Positions 7,701 through 14,072 of a stretch of 20,475 nt of DNA are shown here, piece after piece (positions within the stretch are counted from its first letter, which is position 1; each line of letters starts with the position of its first letter). A program made the position numbers and the translations under genes. The notes beneath the pieces are model-generated. The model made no database searches. It was not told the origin of the DNA and was given only the letters and a program-made list of their open reading frames with translations. Origin of the DNA: Mageeibacillus sp. UBA5442 (GTDB lineage: Bacteria; Bacillota; Clostridia; Saccharofermentanales; DTU023). Location: positions 1 through 20,475 of the forward strand of contig DIRG01000075.1 in assembly GCA_002427475.1 (NCBI GenBank), given 5' to 3'.

Positions 7701-8290
7701 ACCAAGCCGGCAATATCTTCATAATCAAAGACTTCAATCTTCTGAATTTCGTGTGAAGTACGGAAGCCATCGAAGAAATGCATGAAAGGTACTCTGCCTT
7801 TTATCGCTGCTAAGTGAGCAATAGCTCCTAAATCCATAGCTTCCTGGACATTGGAAGATGCTAAGAGAGCAAATCCTGTCTGTCTGGCAGCCATGACGTC
7901 ACTGTGATCACCGAAAATGGAAAGAGCATGGGCAGCAATGGAACGAGCTGAAACGTGGAAGACAGCCGGCAAAAGCTCACCGGCCAATTTGTACATGTTG
8001 GGTACCATAAGCAGTAGTCCCTGCGAAGCTGTGTAGGTTGTCGTCAACGCTCCGCTAGCCAGAGAACCGTGAACGACTCCCGCTGCTCCACCCTCTGATT
8101 GCATCTCTACTACGTTTACAGTCTGACCGAAAACGTTCTTACGGCCTTGCTGTGACCATTTATCAACCAAGTCTGCCATTGGCGATGATGGTGTAATGGG
8201 GTATATACCTGCAACCTCTGTAAACGCGTAAGACGAATATGCAGCTGCTTCGTTACCGTCCATTGTCATAAATTTCTTGTTTTTCTGCAT
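4757..8290 (-). CDS. nifJ: Pyruvate:ferredoxin (flavodoxin) oxidoreductase, single-chain
   Basis: 1177 residues, the full length of the one-chain enzyme. It oxidises pyruvate with CoA to acetyl-CoA and CO2 and reduces ferredoxin, in the cytoplasm. The N-terminal pyrimidine-binding domain shows GIYPITPSSPMAD. The middle carries the gamma/EKR-type domain. The inserted ferredoxin domain holds two clusters, CIQCNQCSYVCP near residue 689 and CTGCGNCAEVCP near 744. The proximal-cluster and TPP-binding region has CAGCGE (about 808), GDGWAYDIGYGG (about 967), and LDTEVYSNTGGQASK. The late CINHGI segment is also present. The ATG has AAGGAG seven bases upstream. It has its own promoter and a leader hairpin, so it is probably expressed both alone and by read-through from gpmI. 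It supplies reduced ferredoxin, for example to the Rnf complex encoded by rnfB at 1-547. Confidence 0.98.
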   Translation of the reverse strand: MQKNKKFMTMDGNEAAAYSSYAFTEVAGIYPITPSSPMADLVDKWSQQGRKNVFGQTVNVVEMQSEGGAAGVVHGSLASGALTTTYTASQGLLLMVPNMYKLAGELLPAVFHVSARSIAAHALSIFGDHSDVMAARQTGFALLASSNVQEAMDLGAIAHLAAIKGRVPFMHFFDGFRTSHEIQKIEVFDYEDIAGLVDMEAVQAFRDRGLTPNAPTLRGTAQNPDIFFQEKEAANAYYEALPAIVEQYMDEFGQITGRYYKPFVYHGAPDAEEIIICMGSVYETACETVDFLNKNGRKTGVLHVHLYRPFVDALLLDAIPETVKHIAVLDRTKESGSTGEPLYLDVVKALSKKRPEVEIVGGRYGLGSKNTTPSQIVSVFENLKLPEPKTNFTIGIVDDVSFLSLPAGEEVDVTDEDTFQARFWGLGSDGTVGANQNSIRIIGDHTDQYAQAYFSYDSKKSGGVTISDLRFGKNPIRAPYIVHTADFVACHTPAYIYGYDMLTPLKKGGSFLLNIGWSDEEIEEKLPASIKRALAEKEAGFYVIDAAAIAEELGLGGRINTICQAAFFKISEVIPVDDAITYMKEAIVSSYGKRGEDIVKMNYNAVDAGISQLRKVEVPASWINAEDATDSMREAPDFITNIADIMNRQEGDSLPVSAFVDHVDGTFPQGTSRYEKRGVAFNIPRWIPENCIQCNQCSYVCPHAVIRPFLLDEEEKAQAPEGYDTLTGMRQYDQYQFRIQPSALDCTGCGNCAEVCPSKEKALVMEPLADQMHQADNWDFSMTLSRKENPLQKYSVKGSQFEEPLLEFSGACAGCGETPYVKLVTQLFGDRMMIANATGCTSIWGGSAPSMPYCPNVDGHGPSWANSLFEDNAEYGLGMYLGYKQLRARALEMVDELRKFDLPTELSEALTDFVEFAQDKERSREVSDKLIEALKASKLSGEAKEICIRLVDLSDYLMLRTQWIIGGDGWAYDIGYGGLDHVLASGENVNVLVLDTEVYSNTGGQASKATPLGAVAQFAAGGKERHKKDLGLMAMSYGYVYVAQVAMGANQNQTLRALREAEAYDGPSLVIAYAPCINHGIRGGMVLSQQREKDAVETGYWHLYRFNPDQEQEGNNPFVLDSKEPKRDYTEFLKGEVRYTSLAQKYSPEKVEEIFAKARTSADRRYRTYQRLAALEE

Positions 8291-8312
8291 CTATTACTCC
8301 TTATCCTTAATT

Positions 8313-8326
8313 GCAGGAAATCCTGC
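8313..8326. promoter_or_regulatory. Small hairpin in the por leader
   Basis: GCAGG pairs with CCTGC around a 4-base loop (up to 6 pairs if tightened), 10 bases upstream of the por ribosome binding site at 8297-8302. The T-run adjoining it lies on the + strand side, so it would act as an intrinsic terminator only for + strand transcripts. For por it is a leader structure of unknown role. Confidence 0.4.
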
Positions 8327-8341
8327 TTTTTATCCGCAAAC

Positions 8342-8347
8342 ATTATA
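8342..8347 (-). promoter_or_regulatory. Extended -10 promoter of por
   Basis: A perfect TATAAT on the - strand is preceded by TG one base upstream (TGTTATAAT). No good -35 is seen at 16-18 bases, as expected of an extended -10 promoter. It sits just past the gpmI stop and gives a leader of about 45 bases containing the hairpin at 8313-8326. Confidence 0.6.
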
Positions 8348-8354
8348 ACACTTA

Positions 8355-9926
8355 TTACTTATCAGAATATTCAATCAGGGACTTACCGCTCATCGCTTCT
8401 GGTTGCTCCAAGCCGGCTAAATCCAATATGGTCGGGGCCAGATCAGCTAACCTGCCATCCTTCAGCTCGACATCGCTCATACCGGCCAAAATTAACGGAA
8501 CCGGCGTTGAAGTATGAGCTGTGAAAGGCCCGGAATTTTCCCGATCAAACATTGACTCTGCGTTGCCATGATCGGAAGTGATTAGAGCTACTCCTCCCCG
8601 TTCCAAAATCAACGGTACTAGTCTCGCCATACTCCTGTCAACAGTCTCAACTGCTGCAACAGCCGCCGAGAAAATACCCGTGTGCCCGACCATGTCACAA
8701 TTGGCGTAATTCATTACTATTAGATCGTATAGATCTTGCTCGACCAATTGAGCCACGGATTCGGTGAGTTCGGGTGCGCTCATCTCCGGCTGTAAATCGT
8801 AAGTCGCAACTTTTGGCGAGGGAATTAGCAGTCGATCTTCTCCGGGAAAATTATCTTCACGCCCGCCATTGAGGAAAAACGTTACGTGAGCATATTTCTC
8901 AGTTTCCGCTGCACGCAGCTGCTTCAGCCCTGCCCGCGAAAACACTTCTCCCAAGCTATCACTCACGTTCTCGGTCTCAAAAGCGATGTTTAAATTCTTG
9001 TAAGCATTGAAATCATCATCATATTCGGTCATGCTCACATAAGTGAGACTGCCCGGCTCAACCACCGTGGTGAATTCTGCAAATTCCTCATCCATTAAAG
9101 CACGAGTTAGTTCGCGTGCTCTGTCGGGACGGAAATTGAAGAAAATAAAGCTGTCTCCGCTTTCGACGAGGCTGATGGGCCTACCCAGCGCATCCACTAT
9201 CTGAGCCGGATTCAAAAACTCATCCGTTACTCCATTGGCATAGGAATCTTTGATGTACTCCACCGCAGACTGATTACGTGGTCCGCCATAATCGATGTCC
9301 GTTAAAGCGCGATAAGCGAGGCGAACGCGTTCCCAGCGTTTGTCACGATCCATGGCGTAGTAGCGGCCGGAAACGGAAGCGATCTTTCCTATTTCATGTT
9401 TCTGCATGAAGGCTTCCAGAGCCTCCGTATAGCGCAGCCCGGATTGAGGTGGTGTGTCTCTGCCGTCATAGAAAGCATGGACATAGACATCTTCTAAACC
9501 TAATGACTTGGCCATTTCCAGCAAAGCAAAGAGATGATTGATATGACTATGAACTCCGCCGTCGGACAGCAATCCTGTCAAATGCAGAGCTTTGCCTCTG
9601 TCTCTAGCTGAAAGCATTGCTGTTTTTAGAGCATGGTTTTCATAAATGCTCTTGTCATCAATGGCCAGATTGATACGCATCAAATCCTGATAGACAATGC
9701 GTCCTGCGCCAATATTGGTATGGCCTACTTCCGAATTGCCCATCTGCCCTTCAGGAAGTCCTACATCAAGCCCACTAGTATAGATCATGCTTGACGGCCA
9801 TTCGCTAAAGAGTTGATCTAAGTAGGGGGTATTTGCGGCTTTTACAGCATTTCCCTCGACTTCATCAGCTAAGCCCCAGCCGTCAAGAATTATAAGAGCC
9901 AACGGCCTGTTCTTGAGTTTTGTCAT
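8355..9926 (-). CDS. gpmI: 2,3-bisphosphoglycerate-independent phosphoglycerate mutase
   Basis: 523 residues, slightly above the usual 510. It interconverts 3- and 2-phosphoglycerate in glycolysis and gluconeogenesis through a phosphoserine, using two metal ions. Visible motifs are LIILDGWG (metal Asp15), EGQMGNSEVGHTNIGAGR with the catalytic Ser65, FYDGRDTPP, GRYYAMDRDKRWER, NFRPDRARELT, NYANCDMVGHTG, TSDHGNAE and AHTSTPVP. All metal and substrate residues appear to be present. The ATG has AAAGGGA 7 bases upstream and lies 19 bases after the pgk-tpiA stop with no terminator between them, so the two genes form one glycolytic operon. Confidence 0.98.
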   Translation of the reverse strand: MTKLKNRPLALIILDGWGLADEVEGNAVKAANTPYLDQLFSEWPSSMIYTSGLDVGLPEGQMGNSEVGHTNIGAGRIVYQDLMRINLAIDDKSIYENHALKTAMLSARDRGKALHLTGLLSDGGVHSHINHLFALLEMAKSLGLEDVYVHAFYDGRDTPPQSGLRYTEALEAFMQKHEIGKIASVSGRYYAMDRDKRWERVRLAYRALTDIDYGGPRNQSAVEYIKDSYANGVTDEFLNPAQIVDALGRPISLVESGDSFIFFNFRPDRARELTRALMDEEFAEFTTVVEPGSLTYVSMTEYDDDFNAYKNLNIAFETENVSDSLGEVFSRAGLKQLRAAETEKYAHVTFFLNGGREDNFPGEDRLLIPSPKVATYDLQPEMSAPELTESVAQLVEQDLYDLIVMNYANCDMVGHTGIFSAAVAAVETVDRSMARLVPLILERGGVALITSDHGNAESMFDRENSGPFTAHTSTPVPLILAGMSDVELKDGRLADLAPTILDLAGLEQPEAMSGKSLIEYSDK

Positions 9927-9945
9927 ACAAATCCCTTTCTGCCCC

Positions 9946-11889
9946 TCAGGCGTTGGCGATCACTTTAAAAGCATCCGCTTTCAAGGAGGCACCTCCAACG
10001 AGACCACCATCAATTGATTCCGCAGCGAATAGTTCACCGGCGTTTTCATCGTTTACTGAGCCGCCATAGAGCACTTTTACTCGTTCGACCCAGTTCGCCG
10101 GATATTTCTTTTTCAAGAAGGAGCGAATGAAGGCACAGGCTTCTTCAGCTTGCTCGACAGTTGCCGTGCGGCCGGTGCCGATAGCCCAAATCGGTTCATA
10201 GGCGACTATAATTTGTACCAGTTTATCCGCGGTAACAAATTCAAAAGCGGATCCAATCTGACGCGTCAATACGTCTTCCGTCTCGCCCGCCTCTCTTTCT
10301 TTCAAGGACTCGCCACAACACAATATCGGACGCAGACCCCAACTAAGAGCTGACTTCAGCATGGCCTGAACACGTTCATCCGTTTCGTTATCCATGGCAC
10401 GACGTTCAGAGTGACCTATCAGCACATAGGGAACATGCATTTTGGCCAAAGTAGCCATGGAGACATTCCCAGTGTAGGCCCCTGAATCGATCTCATGCCC
10501 CGTCTGTGCGGCTACATGAATATTGCTGTAGGCAGTGGCAGACAAAGCAGCGTCCAAAGCTGTGGAGGGTGTGGCGACAATAATCCGAGAAGGAGCGTCG
10601 GCCAGTTCACATTTCAACTCTTCTAAAAAGGAAACCGCGTCTGCAGGTGCTCCCAAGTTCATCTTCCAATTACCTGCAGCAACCTTGCGTCTCGGATCGA
10701 GATCTAAAAGACAATCAACTCCGGGCAGTACGCGTCCTTCCAGCAATTCCAGGGAAGCTCCGCCACCGGTGGAGATATGAGTCATGTCGTTTTCATAGCC
10801 GAACTGTTTGACAGCAGCAGCTGAATCACCGCCGCCGATAATTGTTACTGCATCAGTCTCAGCCATAACGGCTGCAATCGCGCGAGTTCCGTGTGCAAAA
10901 GCAGGGAACTCAAATACACCCACAGGTCCATTCCAGACAACCGTACCGGCTGCTCTGATAATGTCGGCGAATTTCTCTCGCGTCTTCGGGCCGATATCCA
11001 TACCCATCCATCCGGCAGGAATATCATTACTGTCTACTGTGCGACTTTCTGCATCAGGCGCATACTCAGTGGTGGCGACAATATCCAGGGGCAGGCTGAG
11101 AGTAACGCCCTTCTCCTCGGCTTCGGCCATTAGTTCCCGAGCCAAATCTATCTTGTCTGCCTCAAGCAAGGAAGTGCCGACTTCCCAGCCTTTAGCGGCC
11201 AGGAAAGTATAAGCCATCCCGCCACCGAGGATCAGATGATCAACTTTGCTCAGCAAGTGTCTGATGACGCCGATTTTATCTGATACTTTGGCTCCGCCCA
11301 TTACTGCGGTGAAAGGACGTACAGGTTCGTCAATCGCGCCGCCGATCATCTCCAACTCACGCTGGATCAAATAACCGGATACTCCGGGCAAAAAGCTAGC
11401 AACACCTGCAGTAGAGGCGTGTGCACGATGTGCGGTTCCGAAGGCGTCGTTAACATAGAGATCCGCTAAGCCTGCTAGAGCTCGTGCGAATTCGGGATCA
11501 TTTTTGGTTTCTTCTTTGTGAAAACGCACGTTTTCCAATAACATGACTTGACCATCTTCCAGTGCCGCTGCTTTTTCTTTGGCATCGCTGCCAATCACAT
11601 CCTCAGCTTGGATGACTTCTTGTTCCAGATATCCCGAGAGACGCTCGGCACAGCCCTTCAGTGACAGGCTTGTGTCAAATCCTTGGGGACGACCCAGATG
11701 CGAGACCAGAATCAATCTGGCGCCGCGCGACAGCAAGTTCTTGATCGTTGGCAAGGCCGCCACGATCCTCTGGTCATCTGTGATGGCGCCGGATTTTTTG
11801 TCCAGCGGGACATTAAAGTCAACGCGCATTAAAACGCATTTACCTTCTACTTCGATATCTTCATGTGTCATTTTTTTCGCTCTAAACAT
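9946..11889 (-). CDS. pgk-tpiA: Bifunctional phosphoglycerate kinase / triosephosphate isomerase fusion
   Basis: 647 residues in one open frame. Residues 1-395 are a complete PGK: MRVDFNVPLD, SHLGRPQG, LLENVRFHKEE, AVMGGAKVSDKI, WNGPVGVFE and the GGGDSAAA/STGGGASLELLEG nucleotide region. Residues 401-647 are a complete TIM: GNWKMN with Asn407 and Lys409, IGHSERR with His493, AYEPIWAIGTG with Glu565, LYGGSV and GLVGGASL. The joining segment is only about 10 residues (VDCLLDLDPRR). PGK makes ATP from 1,3-bisphosphoglycerate and TIM interconverts the triose phosphates. The same domain order is known from Thermotoga. The codons through the joint include no ATG, GTG or TTG. The first ATG is kept as the start, although an alternative Met7 is possible; both have weak ribosome binding sites. 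gpmI follows after 19 bases. Confidence 0.97.
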   Translation of the reverse strand: MFRAKKMTHEDIEVEGKCVLMRVDFNVPLDKKSGAITDDQRIVAALPTIKNLLSRGARLILVSHLGRPQGFDTSLSLKGCAERLSGYLEQEVIQAEDVIGSDAKEKAAALEDGQVMLLENVRFHKEETKNDPEFARALAGLADLYVNDAFGTAHRAHASTAGVASFLPGVSGYLIQRELEMIGGAIDEPVRPFTAVMGGAKVSDKIGVIRHLLSKVDHLILGGGMAYTFLAAKGWEVGTSLLEADKIDLARELMAEAEEKGVTLSLPLDIVATTEYAPDAESRTVDSNDIPAGWMGMDIGPKTREKFADIIRAAGTVVWNGPVGVFEFPAFAHGTRAIAAVMAETDAVTIIGGGDSAAAVKQFGYENDMTHISTGGGASLELLEGRVLPGVDCLLDLDPRRKVAAGNWKMNLGAPADAVSFLEELKCELADAPSRIIVATPSTALDAALSATAYSNIHVAAQTGHEIDSGAYTGNVSMATLAKMHVPYVLIGHSERRAMDNETDERVQAMLKSALSWGLRPILCCGESLKEREAGETEDVLTRQIGSAFEFVTADKLVQIIVAYEPIWAIGTGRTATVEQAEEACAFIRSFLKKKYPANWVERVKVLYGGSVNDENAGELFAAESIDGGLVGGASLKADAFKVIANA

Positions 11890-11945
11890 TGTTCTCTCTT
11901 TTCTATCAGAATGGCTGCAATATTTATTATTATTCGAAATTTTCT

Positions 11946-11987
11946 TTATTAATATCTTCTCACATTTTTGTAAATATTAATGTACAA
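11946..11987 (-). promoter_or_regulatory. Putative promoter and operator of pgk-tpiA
   Basis: On the - strand TTTACA (complement of 11969-11974) lies 17 bases from TAATAA (complement of 11946-11951), a plausible though imperfect promoter. An imperfect 20-base inverted repeat with TTGTA/TACAA ends (11968-11987) covers the -35 and could be a repressor site. The 12-base space between its TTGT and ACAA ends differs from the 10 of Rex boxes, so no regulator is named. Confidence 0.35.
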
Positions 11988-11989
11988 AT

Positions 11990-12943
11990 CTATTCCTCTG
12001 ATCCTGCCCGTGACAACACAAAATCACGATAAAGATTGGTCTCGCGCGTAAACATATTCACGTGAGAACTGTCTGCCATGCCGTGATCGTCTGAACCTTG
12101 GGTAACGATCAGATTCAGCTCGCGTGCCAGGCGGTAAAAGAGGAAAGCATGATCCGCTCCGACCATACCGTGGAAAGCCTCAACGCCGTGCAGTCCTAAC
12201 GCTTTTAAATCCTTAAAAACACTAGTCAATAGGTTGATACCGTCTTCATCTTCAAGTGACTCAGGACAAATTTTGTACTCATGGGGATGAGCCAATACTG
12301 CGACTCCATTGGCAGCATTGATGGTCTCTAGTGTTTCTTTTGCAGTAAAATGCTGACGCGGAACATACGCAGCTTGACCCGGGGACAAGAGCTTTTTGAA
12401 AGCTTCGTTGCTGCTTTTGAAATGACCATCACGCACTAATTGGCGTGCCAGATGCACTCTGCCCCAGACCTCCTCATCCTGCTCCGACTCGGGAGGGTCG
12501 CTGATAGAAAGGTCAAAGCCCAGCTCCTGCACCTTTCGCACCATCTTCTTATTGCGCAGCCTACGTTCCAACTGCATTTGCTTGATGAATTTATACATGG
12601 ACTCGGGCGGCTTCTCTGAGAAAAAAGCTAAAATATGCATTTCGGTATCAGCAAAACGCGTGCTGACTTCAATTCCCGCCACAAAGACAGGTGTCTCTTT
12701 CAGCTCTGAGTTCTCCCTAGTCAAACTCTCCTGCATTTCCAGAGCTTCACTTATACCGCCTAAGGTATCATGATCAGTCAGCGCCATTGCCCTCAAGCCT
12801 AAGTGCCAGGCACGAGTGAGGACTTCGCTCGGACTTTCCAGGCCGTCCGAAAAATTAGAATGCAGATGAAAATCGGCTCCTCCTGCTAAAGTGCTCTGAT
12901 CGAGAAACTTAGCTAGCTTTTGCTGTTTTTCACTCATTTTCAT
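11990..12943 (-). CDS. PHP-domain metal-dependent phosphoesterase
   Basis: 317 residues from the chosen start. The PHP motifs are in order: DFHLHSNFSDG (metal His26, His28), LTDHDT (57-59), GIEVST (Glu92), MHILAFF, AVLAHPHEY, and a C-terminal GSDDHG. This is the TrpH/YciV-type group, whose characterised members hydrolyse 3',5'-nucleotide bisphosphates or short RNA 5' ends; the substrate here cannot be read from sequence. The frame can begin at a GTG at 12961, but the ATG at 12943 has AGAGG five bases upstream and is preferred; another ATG is at 12937. The start overlaps the end of the glycosyltransferase gene by 14 bases, which suggests translational coupling. No terminator is evident before the pgk-tpiA promoter. 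Confidence 0.88.
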   Translation of the reverse strand: MKMSEKQQKLAKFLDQSTLAGGADFHLHSNFSDGLESPSEVLTRAWHLGLRAMALTDHDTLGGISEALEMQESLTRENSELKETPVFVAGIEVSTRFADTEMHILAFFSEKPPESMYKFIKQMQLERRLRNKKMVRKVQELGFDLSISDPPESEQDEEVWGRVHLARQLVRDGHFKSSNEAFKKLLSPGQAAYVPRQHFTAKETLETINAANGVAVLAHPHEYKICPESLEDEDGINLLTSVFKDLKALGLHGVEAFHGMVGADHAFLFYRLARELNLIVTQGSDDHGMADSSHVNMFTRETNLYRDFVLSRAGSEE

Positions 12944-13904
12944 TGTAGCCTCTGCGTTCACTTATTAGATAACGGGGCCTTTGTTTCACTTCGATATAGA
13001 TCCGATCAATATAAGTTCCGATTATTCCTAGACCGAGGAAGACACCACCGCCAATTAAAAGTTGCAAGAGAATTACCGTAGTAAAGCCTTCGACCGCTTG
13101 ACCTTGGAAGTAATTTATTAGGGTCTGTACGCCTAAGATAAGGAAAAAGAAGATGAAAATAAAGCCAACGATGTTAAGTACCTGCAGGGGTTTGGAGGAG
13201 AATCCTGTCAAGGCATTTCCACTCAAACGCAGGAGTTTTAGAAGACTCCACTTGCTCTTGCCGCTTTTGCGCTCCTGAACTTCAAAGACGAAGCTTGTGC
13301 GACGGAAACCCAGCCAGGCCGATAAAGCCCGATAGAAGGTTTCCTTTTCCGGCAGATCATTCCAAGCATCAATAACTTTGCGATCAAGTAGTTTATAGTC
13401 TGAAGCATTCTTCAGGTCGTAGCCGGAAGCAAACTTGAATAGTTTATAAAAAGCGTTAGCCGAGAATCGGGAAAAAGCACTGTCGTTGCGTGAAGACTTG
13501 ATCCCTTCCACGACGTCATAGCCTTCGCGCCAGAGATCAACCATCTGTGAAATATGTTTGGGGTCATGCTGCAGATCACCGTCCATCGTGATAACCGCAT
13601 CTCCCCTCACCTCTGCCAAGCCGGCGGAGAGAGCGGCTTCCTTGCCAAAATTGCGCGATAGACGCAGGGCATATATTTGCGGATAGGCCTCTGCAAATCC
13701 GGACAAGAGTTTCCAGGTGCCGTCACGTGATCCGTCGTCAACGCAGACGATCTCATACAGCACATTAAGAGAATCCATAATTGGCAGAAGAGTCTCAATG
13801 GTGTTAACTATCAGTCGTTCTTCATTGAAAAAGGGAATTAATAAGGAAATCGTGGGCCGATCGTTTCCTCTATGTGTTGCTTCTGTCTCTTTATCACTTA
13901 ACAT
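12930..13904 (-). CDS. Family 2 glycosyltransferase, polyprenyl-phosphate sugar synthase type (GtrB/DPM1-like)
   Basis: 324 residues. The GT-A domain shows LLIPFFNEE, VDDGSRDGT (nucleotide Asp), LSRNFGKEAAL and ITMDGDLQHDP (DXD-type metal site), then KNASDYKLLDRKV and a basic RKSGKSKWS amphipathic segment. Two membrane helices follow at about 241-262 and 274-298, with a basic C-terminal tail. This architecture fits enzymes that move glucose or another sugar from a nucleotide sugar to undecaprenyl phosphate at the inner face of the membrane, for later glycosylation of wall polymers. No flippase (GtrA-like) or membrane acceptor transferase is beside it. The ATG has AAGGTGA a few bases upstream. 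Confidence 0.9.
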   Translation of the reverse strand: MLSDKETEATHRGNDRPTISLLIPFFNEERLIVNTIETLLPIMDSLNVLYEIVCVDDGSRDGTWKLLSGFAEAYPQIYALRLSRNFGKEAALSAGLAEVRGDAVITMDGDLQHDPKHISQMVDLWREGYDVVEGIKSSRNDSAFSRFSANAFYKLFKFASGYDLKNASDYKLLDRKVIDAWNDLPEKETFYRALSAWLGFRRTSFVFEVQERKSGKSKWSLLKLLRLSGNALTGFSSKPLQVLNIVGFIFIFFFLILGVQTLINYFQGQAVEGFTTVILLQLLIGGGVFLGLGIIGTYIDRIYIEVKQRPRYLISERRGYNENE

Positions 13905-13927
13905 ATATCACCTTATCATCCGCAGAA

Positions 13928-13956
13928 ATATTACAGTGCAAGAAAAAAATAATCAA
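13928..13956 (-). promoter_or_regulatory. Putative promoter of the glycosyltransferase-PHP pair
   Basis: TTGATT (complement of 13951-13956), 17 bases, then TAATAT (complement of 13928-13933). It gives a leader of about 17 bases holding the ribosome binding site. A second candidate -10, TATAAT, occurs further upstream near 14010 without a good -35. Confidence 0.4.
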
Positions 13957-14072
13957 TTGCAGCATTTACATAATTTCCACTATACAGTATAAGCGAAAAT
14001 TTGCGAGATTATAGTGATTTCTGAACAAAGATCTTGTAAAAAGAAACGCGCTTCGAAAAAATAGTATTTTAT

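Noticed and set aside
8311..8517. + strand open frame starting in the por-gpmI gap
   Set aside because: It lies antisense to the conserved end of gpmI, and its start overlaps the por leader hairpin.
10660..10760. Internal translation start giving a separate TIM product
   Set aside because: No in-frame ATG, GTG or TTG lies between the end of PGK and the GNWK motif; the ATG inside the motif would remove the catalytic Lys and Asn.
11968..11987. Rex binding site upstream of pgk-tpiA
   Set aside because: The TTGT and ACAA ends are 12 bases apart instead of the 10 in Rex boxes, and the inner bases match poorly.
14041..14066. Terminator after the VanW gene (GAAG-CGCG-TTTC then T-run on the - strand)
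   Set aside because: Only four weak pairs including a G-T; too unstable to call.
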